64,000 nucleotides of DNA from Ferruginibacter sp. HRS2-29. Its GTDB lineage: Bacteria > Bacteroidota > Bacteroidia > Chitinophagales > Chitinophagaceae. Location: NCBI RefSeq assembly GCF_024343615.1, contig NZ_RJUB01000126.1:27929-91928 (forward strand), read 5' to 3'. The notes beneath the pieces were generated by a model, which ran no database searches, was not told where the DNA came from, and saw nothing but the letters and a program-made list of their open reading frames with translations. Made by a program: the position numbers and the translations under genes. This document shows, in pieces, positions 25,723 to 34,423 of this stretch; position 1 is the stretch's first letter, and the number at the start of each line of letters is the position of its first letter.

Positions 25723-26037
25723 TTACTGGTAATGATTTGACAAATCATGTACCAATATAACATCCGTGACATCAATAGTACCGTCTTTTTCCAAACTCAG
25801 GATCAACCGGTAATGTATATCCACTCTTACAGAATGGAAACCTTTCAAATTACATTTGAGCGCTTCAAAATGGAGGCTCTTCTGAGAAGCAAGTTCTCTA
25901 AAACTTTCAGCATTTGTAAGTTTTAGGATTGTTTTTTTGAACTTTACGATTGTATCGGTATTGTATCGGGGTTTCCCTCTTACAACCTCGCCAGCAAATA
26001 ACTTTGCCAAATAGGCGTTCTTAATTTTAATAACCAT
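25723..26037 (-). CDS. higB: HigB-like toxin (RelE fold)
   Basis: This 104-residue protein fits the HigB/plasmid maintenance killer group of RelE-fold mRNA interferases: a helical N-terminus (LAKLFAGEVVRGKPRY), FKKTILKLTNAESFRELA, LKGFHSVRVDIHYRLIL as the core strands, and DVTDVILVHDLSNHY at the end, where the His could serve catalysis. It would cleave mRNA on the ribosome when HigA is lost. The reading frame is complete, unlike parE nearby. Confidence 0.85.
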   Translation of the reverse strand: MVIKIKNAYLAKLFAGEVVRGKPRYNTDTIVKFKKTILKLTNAESFRELASQKSLHFEALKCNLKGFHSVRVDIHYRLILSLEKDGTIDVTDVILVHDLSNHYQ

Positions 26038-26088
26038 TAAAAAAAGAGCTGTTTGATTTAAAAATTCAAAGAGAAGTAAGTCTCACTG

Positions 26089-26124
26089 AATTACCAAAAT
26101 TAGGTAATTTTAAATTAATTACCT
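26089..26124 (-). promoter_or_regulatory. Three half-site dyad upstream of higB (candidate HigA operator)
   Basis: AATTACC (26089-26095), AGGTAATT (26102-26109) and AATTACCT (26117-26124) form two overlapping inverted repeats, 50-85 bases upstream of the higB start. This fits autoregulation by HigA (inference). Confidence 0.5.
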
Positions 26125-26141
26125 AAAAATGATAAGTTAAT

Positions 26142-26765
26142 TTATAATTTTTTTATTTCCGCCAAACTCAACCCCGTTCCCTTCTTTATCGCCGCATCAT
26201 CCAATCCCATTGCCTTAAACCTTTTGGCAATGTCAATACTATTTTGCTTCATTGCTTTTTTTAGCTCAATCTCCGCCTTCATCTTCTTCATTTCCATCTC
26301 CTCCTTCTCCACAACCCTCCACGTATCACTCGCTTTCATCTTCGCTATCAGCCCCACATCGGCAAAGCTCATGTAGCTTTTTTCGCTGATGATGAGGTGG
26401 TCGATCACATCTACGTTGATGATCTCGCCCACTTTGATGAGGCGATCGGTAATGGAGCGGTCGGCGGTGGAGGGGATGAGTTCGCCGCTGGGGTGGTTGT
26501 GTACGAGTATCATTTTAAGGGCCAGTTTGTAGATGGCCATGCGGAATACATCGGTCGGGTTGGAGGTAACGCGGTTCTGGCGGCCGAGGGCTATCAGTTC
26601 TATGAAGAGAATCTTATTGGCATTGTTGAGCCCTACCACCCAAAAGTGTTCCTGGCTGCGGCTGAATTTATTTTCGCGTTTCAAAACCTGCTGCATGATG
26701 GCGGCCACACCATCCGAACCATCGATCGGTTTCTTCTTCTGCGCCTCCGAAAGTTTTACATTCAT
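26142..26765 (-). CDS. RadC-like JAB/MPN domain protein
   Basis: This 207-residue protein carries the RadC MPN+ domain: Glu39 in SQEHFWVVGL, the metal site VHNHPSG (His89, His91, Ser93) and Asp102 in TADRSITDRL. It lacks the N-terminal helix-hairpin-helix of full RadC. Instead it has a charged coiled-coil (EEMEMKKMKAEIELKKAMKQ) and a C-terminal degenerate helix-turn-helix with GLDDAAIKKGTGLSLAEIKKL, a tail also known from Rpn-type transposase-related nucleases. Short RadC proteins of this kind are common on Bacteroidota mobile DNA. The function is not established. Confidence 0.82.
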   Translation of the reverse strand: MNVKLSEAQKKKPIDGSDGVAAIMQQVLKRENKFSRSQEHFWVVGLNNANKILFIELIALGRQNRVTSNPTDVFRMAIYKLALKMILVHNHPSGELIPSTADRSITDRLIKVGEIINVDVIDHLIISEKSYMSFADVGLIAKMKASDTWRVVEKEEMEMKKMKAEIELKKAMKQNSIDIAKRFKAMGLDDAAIKKGTGLSLAEIKKL

Positions 26766-26858
26766 GAGCTATCGTATATGTTTCAAATGTACAATATTTA
26801 AACAGGGAGAGGGGAGTAAAAGGGCTAAATAAAGTTTAGTCAGACTAAAGAATGTTTA

Positions 26859-27405
26859 GTGGCTGCAAAAGGTTCCCGCAAAGCAGCAAAGGTTACGCAA
26901 AGAAGTTATCCTTTCTGTCAGCCTGAGCTTGTCGAAGGCTTTTGCTGGTCAAGATTCGCCTTCGACAAGCTCAGGCTGACAGATAATATAGTCGGGGCTT
27001 TTGCTGTCAAGATTCGCCTTCGACAAGCTCAGGCTGACGGATAATATAGTCGGGGCTTTTGCTGTCAAGATTCGCCTTCGACAAGCTCAGGCTGACAGAT
27101 AATATAGTCGTGGCTTTTGCTGGTCAAGATTCGCCTTCGACAAGCTCAGGCTGACAGATAATATAGTCGGGGCTTTTGCTGATCAAGATTCGCCTTCGAC
27201 AAGCTCAGGCTGACAGATAATATAGTCGGGGCTTTTGCTGGTCAAGATTCGCCTTCGACAAGCTCAGGCTGACAGATAATATAGTCGGGGCTTTTGCTGG
27301 TCAAGATTCGCCTTCGACAAGCTCAGGCTGACAGATAATATAGTTGGGGCTTTTGTTTTTCCTTTGCGGCTTTGCGTAAACTTTGCGGCTTTGCGTGAAA
27401 ATTAC
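26859..27405. repeat. Seven-copy tandem array of the CTTCGACAAGCTCAGGCTGAC palindrome arm
   Basis: A single forward arm CTGTCAGCCTGAGCTTGTCG (26915-26939) is followed by seven reverse arms, GCCTTCGACAAGCTCAGGC..., at 26958, 27016, 27074, 27133, 27192, 27251 and 27310. Unit length is 58-59 bases, with the spacer AGATAATATAGTCGGGG and CTTTTGCTGGTCAAGATTC. The whole is enclosed by an outer inverted pair, GCAAAGCAGCAAAGGTTACGC (about 26879) and TTTGCGTAAACTTTGCGGC (about 27370). There are no unique spacers and no cas genes, so it is not CRISPR. Confidence 0.9.
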
Positions 27406-28061
27406 TCCGCGTCAGGCAATTCCTTCCTGCTTACCGGCGCGCCAATTTTTAGGGTAGTATCCGCCACCCCAAAGGCCGAACTCACGGTATCCAATATGGG
27501 GAAGCGCTGCCGCTTTGCCAGCAGCGCCTTTGCCGCAGCCAGTTCTTTTTTGATGCCTTCCAGCCGGATGAGCGCTATCTCCGGTTTTTGCCGGGTGATT
27601 TCCCGCAACTGTTCTTCGGCATTGTGCTTTCGGGTGAGCAGGCCGGGCATTGCGGCGGCATATTCCAGCTTTTTTTGTTCCACCAGGGTCAATAATATTT
27701 CCGCTTCCTTCAACACCATTCCCGCGGCATTGAATTTGGAAGTCCAGCTTTTGATATGTTTTTCGAGCCGGTGCTTTTCCGATTGGAGGTCGCCGATATA
27801 CATCTTTATATATTCAGTAGATTCCTGATGGTGTTTGGCTTTGAAAGTCTTGTAAAAAGGTTCGGCCCGTACTGCGGGGGTGGCATTGCTGGTGCCCGGT
27901 TGCTGTTGCAATTGATATAATTTCTGCCTGGCAGCGTCGGGTATTTCACGCTTGCCGCTTTCTATCATGGAGACGGCGCTTTTTTTGAGCCCCAGGGCAT
28001 CCGCCAGTTCCTGTTGAGTGAGGCCATTGGCTATCCGGAATGTTTTCAGATCGTAGATCAT
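27402..28061 (-). CDS. XRE-family regulator with C-terminal coiled coil
   Basis: This 219-residue protein has an XRE helix-turn-helix at residues 8-50 (FRIANGLTQQELADALGLKK, SAVSMIESGKREIP), a Pro/Ala-rich linker, and a long charged helical region (about 75-190) that probably forms a coiled-coil dimer. The last residues (SRKELPDAE) lie next to the outer arm of the palindrome array. Seven copies of TGTGAACT are scattered in 150 bases upstream of its start (28121-28270), so self-regulation is plausible. Target genes are not evident. Confidence 0.78.
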   Translation of the reverse strand: MIYDLKTFRIANGLTQQELADALGLKKSAVSMIESGKREIPDAARQKLYQLQQQPGTSNATPAVRAEPFYKTFKAKHHQESTEYIKMYIGDLQSEKHRLEKHIKSWTSKFNAAGMVLKEAEILLTLVEQKKLEYAAAMPGLLTRKHNAEEQLREITRQKPEIALIRLEGIKKELAAAKALLAKRQRFPILDTVSSAFGVADTTLKIGAPVSRKELPDAE

Positions 28062-28120
28062 AAGGGAAGTGATGAAGGTTTGATTTGCTGAATTTCCGAA
28101 AAAGTTTTTGAAAAAAGCGA

Positions 28121-28270
28121 TGTGAACTTTTGCGTGTGAACTTTTTTTGTGAACTCCGTATAAAAAAAATACAGTTGCCGGAATATCAACGAATTAACTT
28201 TGTGAACTTTTGGGCAAAAAATCACCAATTACGTGTGAACTTTTTGGTTTTGTGAACTTTTCTGTGAACT
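28121..28270. promoter_or_regulatory. Cluster of seven TGTGAACT direct repeats
   Basis: TGTGAACT occurs at 28121, 28135, 28148, 28201, 28234, 28251 and 28263, usually followed by a T tract and always in the same orientation. It lies 60-210 bases upstream of the XRE gene (minus strand). Candidate operator array or degraded iterons. Confidence 0.6.
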
Positions 28271-28283
28271 CAGCGAAAAGGGG

Positions 28284-28478
28284 GCCGGGAAGACGGGAAG
28301 AACGGAAAAATCCCTTACGAATTCTTCCCGTCTTCCCGGCAAATTATCCCCTTCACGATTTTTTCTCCTTAAAAAGAGCGGAAGATCTCTCCAAAATTCT
28401 GCTTTCTCCCGTAAAGAGTTGCCGGGAAGAAGGGAAGAACGGGAAACATCCCTTATGAATTCTTCCCGTCTTCCCGGC
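28284..28478. repeat. Two GCCGGGAAGACGGGAAGA inverted repeats
   Basis: GCCGGGAAGACGGGAAGAA pairs with TTCTTCCCGTCTTCCCGGC at 28284-28340. A second copy, with one change, is at 28421-28478. Single arms occur near 23352 and 30988, and a degenerate one near 22570. Confidence 0.85.
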
Positions 28479-28497
28479 ACATTTTCACCTTCGTGAT

Positions 28498-28612
28498 TCT
28501 CTGCGAAACCTCTGCTTTCTCCCGTTCTCTGCGCCTGCCCCGCCGAACGGCGTGGGGTGAGGAGGGCTTCTGTAACCGCAGAGTGCCAGAGAACGCAGAG
28601 GTTTCGCAGAGA
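28498..28612. repeat. Nested inverted repeat TCTCTGCGAAACCTCTGC
   Basis: TCTCTGCGAAACCTCTGC (28498-28515) and GCAGAGGTTTCGCAGAGA (28595-28612) form perfect outer arms. TTCTCTGCG inside pairs with CGCAGAG, and a central CCCCGCCGAACGGCGTGGGG (28539-28558) forms a hairpin. The central part also occurs at about 11523-11541. Confidence 0.85.
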
Positions 28613-28704
28613 TATAAGCGTTAGTCTGTCAGGCAGATTTGTCACTCCGCCTGCTAAATACGGAAATTCTGCCGCTGGCTATGTTTTTGCCTATACATAT
28701 TGAT

Positions 28705-28712
28705 TAATTTTG
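28705..28712 (+). promoter_or_regulatory. -7 element TAATTTTG
   Basis: Matches TAnnTTTG and ends three bases before the ATG at 28716. A TTTG at 28686-28689 is a possible -33 at a short spacing. The transcript would be close to leaderless. Confidence 0.4.
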
Positions 28713-28715
28713 AGT

Positions 28716-29591
28716 ATGCGAAAATGGTTCATCGCAGTGCTGGCTATCACGCTGGCTTCCTGCGAAAAAGATATAAATTTCAACCTGGCGGAAACCTCGC
28801 CGGTACTGGTAGTGGATGCGCAGATAGAGAACGAGCTGCCGCCAACGGTGGTACTCACCAAAAGCCTTTCGTATTTCAGTAATATATCGCCCGATCTGCT
28901 GGCCAATACATTCGTGCACAATGCGGACATTTATATTTCCAATGGCGTGCTCACGCACAAGATGAAGGAATATTCGTACCCGCTGGTGCCGGGTTTTACC
29001 GGTTATTATTATGGCATCGATTCTTCGAGCCTTGCCACAGCTTTTACAGGGGCTTACAATACCAGTTATTCGCTGCGCATCGTTTCGGAAGGAAAAGAAT
29101 ATACAGCGCAGACTACCATACCGGTATTGCGGGGCGTGCTGGATTCCGTATGGACAAAACCTGCACCGCAAAACCCGGATACAAATAAGCGGGTGTTGTT
29201 TGTAAGAGGCACCGATCCGGCTGGCCGCGGCGATTATGCCCGGTATTTTACCAAAGTAAACAGCGGCCCGTTTCTCGCGGGGGAAAATTCGGTGTTCGAC
29301 GACCAGGTGATCGATGGTACCACCTTCGATGTGCAACTGGAGAGGGGCATTGACCGCAACGACCCGCCGAAATCGGACAGCAACTTTTTCAAAAAAGGGG
29401 ATACCATCACGGTGAAATTCGCCAATATCAATAAAGCCACTTACACTTTCTGGAACACCTGGGAATTTGCGTACCAGAGCATCGGCAACCCCTTTGCGCA
29501 GCCCAATAAAGTGATCGGCAACGTCAGCAATGGGGCGCTGGGGGTGTTTGCGGGGTATGGGGCGGTGTATAGGAGGATCATTGCTAATTGA
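28716..29591 (+). CDS. DUF4249 domain lipoprotein
   Basis: This 291-residue protein has a lipoprotein signal with Cys16 in AITLASCEKD. The mature part reads SPVLVVDAQIENELPPTVVLTKS, then YSLRIVSEGKEYTAQTTIPV and a C-terminal TYTFWNTWEFAYQSIGNPFAQPNKVIGNVSNGALGVFAGYG, all typical of DUF4249. These proteins sit at the outer membrane and are usually paired with a TonB-dependent receptor. No such receptor is adjacent here, so it is an orphan. An earlier TTG (28710) lies within the -7 box and is not used. Confidence 0.85.
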   Translation: MRKWFIAVLAITLASCEKDINFNLAETSPVLVVDAQIENELPPTVVLTKSLSYFSNISPDLLANTFVHNADIYISNGVLTHKMKEYSYPLVPGFTGYYYGIDSSSLATAFTGAYNTSYSLRIVSEGKEYTAQTTIPVLRGVLDSVWTKPAPQNPDTNKRVLFVRGTDPAGRGDYARYFTKVNSGPFLAGENSVFDDQVIDGTTFDVQLERGIDRNDPPKSDSNFFKKGDTITVKFANINKATYTFWNTWEFAYQSIGNPFAQPNKVIGNVSNGALGVFAGYGAVYRRIIAN

Positions 29592-29735
29592 TAATGGATA
29601 AAGAGTAATGGATAATGGATAATAGAATAATGGATAATGTTTTTGATTCGAACATTATTCCCTGTACGCCAGAGCTCTCAATCCGAAAACATTATCCATT
29701 ATCCATTATACAATTATCCATTAAACATTATCTTG
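29592..29735. repeat. Inverted repeat of ATAATGGATAATGG words
   Basis: GATAATGG words on the left (29589-29638) face ATTATCCATTATCC words on the right (29687-29735) around about 50 bases. A second copy of this arrangement is at 61362-61482. Confidence 0.8.
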
Positions 29736-29779
29736 CACGCCAAATAATCAAATAAAGTACAATTGAAATAAACTATAAG

Positions 29780-30736
29780 ATGAGCACAGAAACGAATACA
29801 GGAAACGAAAAAGTAAGCTGCCTGATCATAGGATCGGGGCCGGCAGGTTATACCGCTGCCATATATGCCGCCAGGGCAAACATGAAACCATTGCTGTACC
29901 AGGGCATTCAGCCCGGCGGACAGCTGACCATCACTACCGAAGTAGAAAACTACCCGGGTTACCCGGAAGGGATCCAGGGGCCGGAAATGATGCTGGATTT
30001 TGAAAAACAGGCGGCCCGTATGGGTACGGATATCCGTTATGGCCTGGCTACCAAAGTAGACTTTTCGGGCCATCCGCTGAAAGTGCAGATAGATGAAGAA
30101 AAATGGATCGAAGCCGACTCAGTGATCATTAGCACCGGCGCTTCGGCTAAATGGCTGGGCATACCGAGCGAACAAAAACTGAATGGCCATGGCGTGAGCG
30201 CCTGCGCCGTGTGCGATGGCTTTTTCTTCAAAGGCAAAGATGTGGCCATCGTAGGGGCAGGGGATACGGCTGCTGAAGAGGCCTTGTATCTTTCCAAACT
30301 TTGCAACAACGTACACATGATCGTGCGCAGGCACGAAATGCGCGCCAGCAAAGTAATGCAGGACAGGGTATTAAAGACCAGCAACATCATCATACACTGG
30401 AATGCCGAAACCGACGAGGTATTGGGCGACAAAAAAGTGGAAGGCGTGCGCCTGCTCAACAACCAGACCGGCGAAAAATGTGAGATAGAAGTGAGCGCTT
30501 TCTTTGTGGCCATCGGTCACCAACCCAACAGCGACATCTTCAAAGGCGTGCTGGATATGGATGAAGCGGGTTATATCAAAACGATCCCCGGTACAAGCAA
30601 GACCAACATTGCAGGCGTTTTCGCCAGCGGCGATGTGCAGGATAAGATCTATCGCCAGGCGGTGACGGCAGCGGGAAGCGGTTGTATGGCAGCGCTGGAT
30701 GCGGAAAGGTATCTGGGCGAAGCGGGGTTGCATTAA
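29780..30736 (+). CDS. trxB: Thioredoxin reductase
   Basis: This 318-residue flavoenzyme transfers electrons from NADPH to thioredoxin. FAD binding is at GSGPAG (18-23), the redox-active pair is CAVC (Cys142 and Cys145) and the NADPH-binding motif is GAGDTAAEE (159-167). The closing GVFASGDVQDK...AAGSGCMAALDAERYL is the conserved FAD site. The gene is alone, with a leader rich in A and T and a terminator downstream. Confidence 0.95.
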   Translation: MSTETNTGNEKVSCLIIGSGPAGYTAAIYAARANMKPLLYQGIQPGGQLTITTEVENYPGYPEGIQGPEMMLDFEKQAARMGTDIRYGLATKVDFSGHPLKVQIDEEKWIEADSVIISTGASAKWLGIPSEQKLNGHGVSACAVCDGFFFKGKDVAIVGAGDTAAEEALYLSKLCNNVHMIVRRHEMRASKVMQDRVLKTSNIIIHWNAETDEVLGDKKVEGVRLLNNQTGEKCEIEVSAFFVAIGHQPNSDIFKGVLDMDEAGYIKTIPGTSKTNIAGVFASGDVQDKIYRQAVTAAGSGCMAALDAERYLGEAGLH

Positions 30737-31099
30737 AAAGCCTCCGGCATTTTAATAGTGAATGGTCAATAGTGAATAGTCAAACCTTTGAGGGTTATCA
30801 TATATGTGCCACGTTTTTAAGCGTGGCATTTTTACTTTAGAATAAGCAGCTTCAGGATGAATATTTGTGCCTTCGAAGAGTAAAAAGTACAATTCGCGGG
30901 AGAAACGGCTTTTATTTTAAAATAATTCAGGTAATTTCCACCCGGATGAAACCCCTTGGGATAAGGGGTTTCAATAGAGATTTTGTCGGGAAGAAGGGAA
31001 GATTTCTGACAACCTTTTGTAACAAATATTAGTCTCCTGACGTACGTAGTGTGTAGTTGTTACTCTGTGGTTGGTCGTCCGTCGTCGGTGGTCTTTTTA
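30737..31099 (+). terminator. Intergenic region with trxB terminator (30806-30834) and repeats
   Basis: A TCAATAGTGAATAGTCAAACC word (about 30758-30787) is followed by the terminator TGCCACG-TTTTTAAG-CGTGGCA-TTTTT (30806-30834). Further on are a hairpin GAAACCCC/GGGGTTTC (30949-30971) and a single GTCGGGAAGAAGGGAAGA arm. No gene is seen. Confidence 0.75.
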
Positions 31100-31138
31100 A
31101 ATTCGTGTAATTCGCTATAATTCGTGTAATAAAAAAAT
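31100..31138 (+). repeat. ATTCGTGTAATTCG repeat directly before folB
   Basis: ATTCGTGTAATTCG, CTATA, ATTCGTGTAAT and an A run end exactly at the ATG of folB. It is nearly the same as 252-291 before kduD. Confidence 0.75.
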
Positions 31139-31489
31139 ATGAACAGCATCCATCTCAACAATCTCCGCTTCTTCGCACACCATGGTTATCATGATGAAGA
31201 AGGGGTAACGGGTACCGATTTCGATGTATCGGTTTCCATCAGCTTTGATGCTCCGGAAAAGATCACTACACTCCCACAAACCATCAACTATGTGGAAGTG
31301 TATGATGTGATCAAGGAGATCTTTCAGCGGCCGACAAAACTATTGGAAAGCATCGCACATGATATCTGCGATAATGTATCCCTGCTGGACAACCGCATCC
31401 GCACAATTAACATAACCATTACAAAATTGCACCCGCCGATCAGTAATTTTATAGGAAGTGTAGGGGTATCCCTTTTAAAATCGTATTGA
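31139..31489 (+). CDS. folB: Dihydroneopterin aldolase
   Basis: This 116-residue enzyme of the tunnelling fold converts 7,8-dihydroneopterin to 6-hydroxymethyl-dihydropterin in folate synthesis. The conserved N-terminal FFAHHGYHDEE holds the Glu that binds the pterin, INYVEVYDVIKEIF the central helix, TKLLESIAHDICD the second active-site Glu, and ITITKLHPPI the last strand with the catalytic Lys. The next gene starts two bases after the stop. Confidence 0.92.
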   Translation: MNSIHLNNLRFFAHHGYHDEEGVTGTDFDVSVSISFDAPEKITTLPQTINYVEVYDVIKEIFQRPTKLLESIAHDICDNVSLLDNRIRTINITITKLHPPISNFIGSVGVSLLKSY

Positions 31490-31491
31490 CT

Positions 31492-32244
31492 ATGAAATTT
31501 TTATTTTCTGTTTTATTATTCATCGGGTCGTTCAGCGGTGCTGTTGCACAGGATGCGGCGGCGTTGCTCAAAGAGGCCGACAGGCTGGAGCTGGTGCCCA
31601 ATGAAACAGCAGCTTTCAACAAATTTAAAGAAGTGCTGGTGGTGCAGCCCGGCAATATGCAGGCGCTCACCAAGTGCAGCGAATTGTGCAGCAGGATCGG
31701 CAGCCGCGAAAAAATTGCGGCCAACCGCGATATCTATTTTGCGGCAGCATTATCGTATGCCAATAAAGCATTGCTGATAGATGCAAAAAACGATCGGGCA
31801 AATGTGTGCAGGGCAATGGCGCTGGGTAAATCATCACTCACCAAAAGCGGGAAAGAAAAGATAAAATCGGCCAAAGAGATCAAGAGACACCTGGATGTGG
31901 CACTGGCTACCAACCCTTCCAATTACCTGGCCTGGCATATCCTCGGCAGGTGGAACTACGAGCTGAGTAACGTGAGCGGCGTAGAGAAAGCCGCTGCTAA
32001 AGTGTTCTTTGGCGGCATTCCGCAGGGATCGTTGAAAGATGCCATCATGTATTTTGAAAAGGCCCGCACGCTCAGTCCGCATTTTATCCTCAACAATATC
32101 GAACTGGCAAAAGCTTATCATAAAAATGATGAAGACACCAAAGCTATCGCGTTGCTGAAAGCGGTGCAGGGATTTCCCAATGTTACAGAAGACGATGCAA
32201 AGCATAAAGCGGATGCGCTGAAGATGATAAAGGATTACGAATAA
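31492..32244 (+). CDS. Secreted TPR protein, similar to RMD-type proteins
   Basis: This 250-residue protein has a signal peptide (MKFLFSVLLFIGSFSGAVAQ). Helical repeats of TPR type fill the rest: FNKFKEVLVVQPGNMQALTKCSEL, YANKALLIDAKNDRANVCRAMALG, LDVALATNPSNYLAWHILGRWNYE, FEKARTLSPHFILNNIELAKAYH. The HILGRWNYE...VFFGGIPQGS block resembles bacterial homologues of the regulator of microtubule dynamics family. The bacterial role is unknown. The start is ATG at 31492, two bases after folB; a TTG at 31486 inside folB is possible but not needed. Confidence 0.78.
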   Translation: MKFLFSVLLFIGSFSGAVAQDAAALLKEADRLELVPNETAAFNKFKEVLVVQPGNMQALTKCSELCSRIGSREKIAANRDIYFAAALSYANKALLIDAKNDRANVCRAMALGKSSLTKSGKEKIKSAKEIKRHLDVALATNPSNYLAWHILGRWNYELSNVSGVEKAAAKVFFGGIPQGSLKDAIMYFEKARTLSPHFILNNIELAKAYHKNDEDTKAIALLKAVQGFPNVTEDDAKHKADALKMIKDYE

Positions 32245-32254
32245 ACATTTCCTG

Positions 32255-32321
32255 CTGTCAGCCTGAGCTTGTCGAAGGCAGGATGGATTCGGCAATGCCT
32301 TCGACAAGCTCAGGCTGACAG
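32255..32321. repeat. CTGTCAGCCTGAGCTTGTCG inverted repeat
   Basis: 25-base arms at 32255-32279 and 32297-32321, perfect reverse complements. It may act as terminator for the TPR gene. The promoter of the next gene begins three bases later. Confidence 0.9.
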
Positions 32322-32323
32322 CC

Positions 32324-32331
32324 TATTTTTG
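32324..32331 (+). promoter_or_regulatory. -7 element TATTTTTG
   Basis: Matches TAnnTTTG and stands directly next to the inverted repeat, whose right arm would occupy the -33 region. The leader to the ATG at 32417 is about 80 bases. Confidence 0.5.
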
Positions 32332-32416
32332 CATGCATCCACCTTATTTACCAATTATCCAATATTTAAACCCTTCCTTCCTGTTATTCGATAACTTCGG
32401 AGCAAATTTTTTGACT

Positions 32417-34396
32417 ATGAATGTTCGTTTCTTCCTGGCTGCAGCTTTTTGCAGCATCACTGTCCTTTCTTTCGGGCAGGCCAACAACACTTCTACCTAC
32501 GATCCACATGCTTTATTCGCTCCCAACTTTTATCCTTTTGGCGGCACTCCCACGAGGGCAGCTGATGGGGCACCGGGTGCGGCTTACTGGCAAAACAGGG
32601 CCGATTACCAGGTAGCCGTTTCCCTGGATGACAAGACCAATATCATTAAAGGATCGGTAACGATCACCTACAAAAATAACAGTCCGCAGGCGCTGGCTTT
32701 TCTGTGGCTGCAACTCGATCAGAACCTGTTCAACAGCGAAAGCCGCGGGCAGGCACGTATGCCGGTTGGTGCCCGTAGCCGCTATGGCGATGCCGGTAGC
32801 AACTTTGATGGAGGCTATAAAATAAGTGCGGTGAAATTACTGGCCAATAACAGCAATGCCGACTATATCATCACCGATACCCGCATGCAGATTCGTTTGC
32901 CAAAGGCAATGAAAGCAGGCGGTGAAACGATCAAAATAAAAATCGATTATTCTTTCACCTTGCCGAAATATGGCGCTGACCGCTGCGGGATATTGTCTAC
33001 CAAAGAAGGCGATATATACGCAGTAGCGCAATGGTACCCACGCTTGTGTGTGTACGACGATGTGCTGGGCTGGAACACCAATCCATATCTTGGCCCCAGT
33101 GAATTCTATTGCGAGTACGGCGATTTTGATTTCAGCATCACAGCGCCTTCCAACCACATCGTGGTGGCAAGCGGCGAATTGCTGAACCCGGCTGAAGTGC
33201 TTACAGCCACGCAGCTCAGGCGTATGGCTGAAGCGAAGAACAGCGACAAGACGGTGATCATACGCTCTGCAGGCGAAGTGGCTGATCCGGCTTCGAGGCC
33301 AACCCAAACCCCCACACTTACCTGGAAATTCAAAATGACGAATGCACGGGATATTGCCTGGGCAAGCTCGAAAGCATTCATCTGGGATGCGGCAAAGATC
33401 AATCTGCCGGGTGGTAAAAAAGCGCTGGCGCAAAGTGTTTATCCTATAGAAAGTGATGGCGATACCAAATGGGGCAGGGCTACAGAATATACAAAAGGAA
33501 GCATTGAAAATTACAGCAAACGCTGGCTCGCGTACCCGTACCCGGTAGCCACCAATGTGGCCAGCAATATCGGCGGCATGGAATATCCGGGCATCGTATT
33601 CTGCGGCTCCAATGCCAGCAGGGGCGGGCTCTTTGGGGTAACCGACCATGAATTTGGCCATACCTGGTTTCCTATGATCGTGGGCAGCAACGAGCGTAAA
33701 TATGGCTGGATGGATGAAGGGTTCAATACGTTCATCAATTCGCTGGCAGAACAGGATTTCAACAAGGGCGAATACGCCAGCGCAAAACGCAGCAAGGAAG
33801 GTATGGCGAAAAACCTGTTTGGTGCCAACAGCGAAGGCATCATGTATACCCCTGACGCGATGAAGGAAGGAAACATCGGGAATGCTTTGTATGCAAAGCC
33901 GGGCTACGGCCTTCAACTGCTGAGGGACTATGTGCTCGGCCCCGAGAGATTTGATTATGCTTTCCGCACGTATGTTCATCGCTGGGCATACAAACATCCA
34001 ACGCCATGGGATTTTTTCCGCACTATGGACAATGCCGCGGGCGAAGACCTTACCTGGTTCTGGAAAGGATGGTTTGTAGAAAATTACAAACTCGATCAGG
34101 CCATCGGCGGAGTGACTTATGAAAAAGACAAACCTGCCAATGGCGCCATCGTTACTTTACTGAACCTGCAGCAGATGGCCATGCCGGTGCTGCTTACTTA
34201 CGAAACCAGATCGGGCGTGAAGGGCACTAAAAGCCTTCCTGTAGAGATATGGAACAATACAGGAACATTTAAAGTGAAGCTGAATACAACGGAAGAATTG
34301 CAAAGCGTGACCATCGACGCCGAAAAACAATTTCCCGATGTGAAGATGGATAACAACGTGTGGACGGCCACCCAGGCTGCGTCTCCGGGAAATTAG
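32417..34396 (+). CDS. M1-family metallopeptidase (secreted aminopeptidase type)
   Basis: This 659-residue protein has a signal peptide ([21 protein letters not shown]). The N-terminal beta domain (about 60-300) is typical of M1 enzymes and ends with GGMEYPG, a variant of the GAMEN exopeptidase motif. The zinc site is HEFGH at 411-415 with the third ligand Glu434 in GWMDEGFNT, and the spacing HExxH-18-E fits. The family hydrolyses N-terminal residues of peptides. It likely works in the periplasm. The frame is open to 32333, but that ATG overlaps the promoter and has no signal peptide. Confidence 0.9.
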   Translation: MNVRFFLAAAFCSITVLSFGQANNTSTYDPHALFAPNFYPFGGTPTRAADGAPGAAYWQNRADYQVAVSLDDKTNIIKGSVTITYKNNSPQALAFLWLQLDQNLFNSESRGQARMPVGARSRYGDAGSNFDGGYKISAVKLLANNSNADYIITDTRMQIRLPKAMKAGGETIKIKIDYSFTLPKYGADRCGILSTKEGDIYAVAQWYPRLCVYDDVLGWNTNPYLGPSEFYCEYGDFDFSITAPSNHIVVASGELLNPAEVLTATQLRRMAEAKNSDKTVIIRSAGEVADPASRPTQTPTLTWKFKMTNARDIAWASSKAFIWDAAKINLPGGKKALAQSVYPIESDGDTKWGRATEYTKGSIENYSKRWLAYPYPVATNVASNIGGMEYPGIVFCGSNASRGGLFGVTDHEFGHTWFPMIVGSNERKYGWMDEGFNTFINSLAEQDFNKGEYASAKRSKEGMAKNLFGANSEGIMYTPDAMKEGNIGNALYAKPGYGLQLLRDYVLGPERFDYAFRTYVHRWAYKHPTPWDFFRTMDNAAGEDLTWFWKGWFVENYKLDQAIGGVTYEKDKPANGAIVTLLNLQQMAMPVLLTYETRSGVKGTKSLPVEIWNNTGTFKVKLNTTEELQSVTIDAEKQFPDVKMDNNVWTATQAASPGN

Positions 34397-34423
34397 CATG
34401 CAAAAATGAGGATAACTTTATCG

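Noticed and set aside
26940..27355. CRISPR-like periodicity of 58-59 bases with a conserved 40-base part
   Set aside because: The sequences between the conserved parts are also the same, so there are no unique spacers, and no cas gene is present. It is a tandem array of a palindrome arm.
32837..33997. 386-codon minus-strand frame within the M1 peptidase gene
   Set aside because: The opposite strand encodes a complete M1 peptidase with zinc site; the antisense frame is Cys/His/Ile-rich and has no family resemblance.
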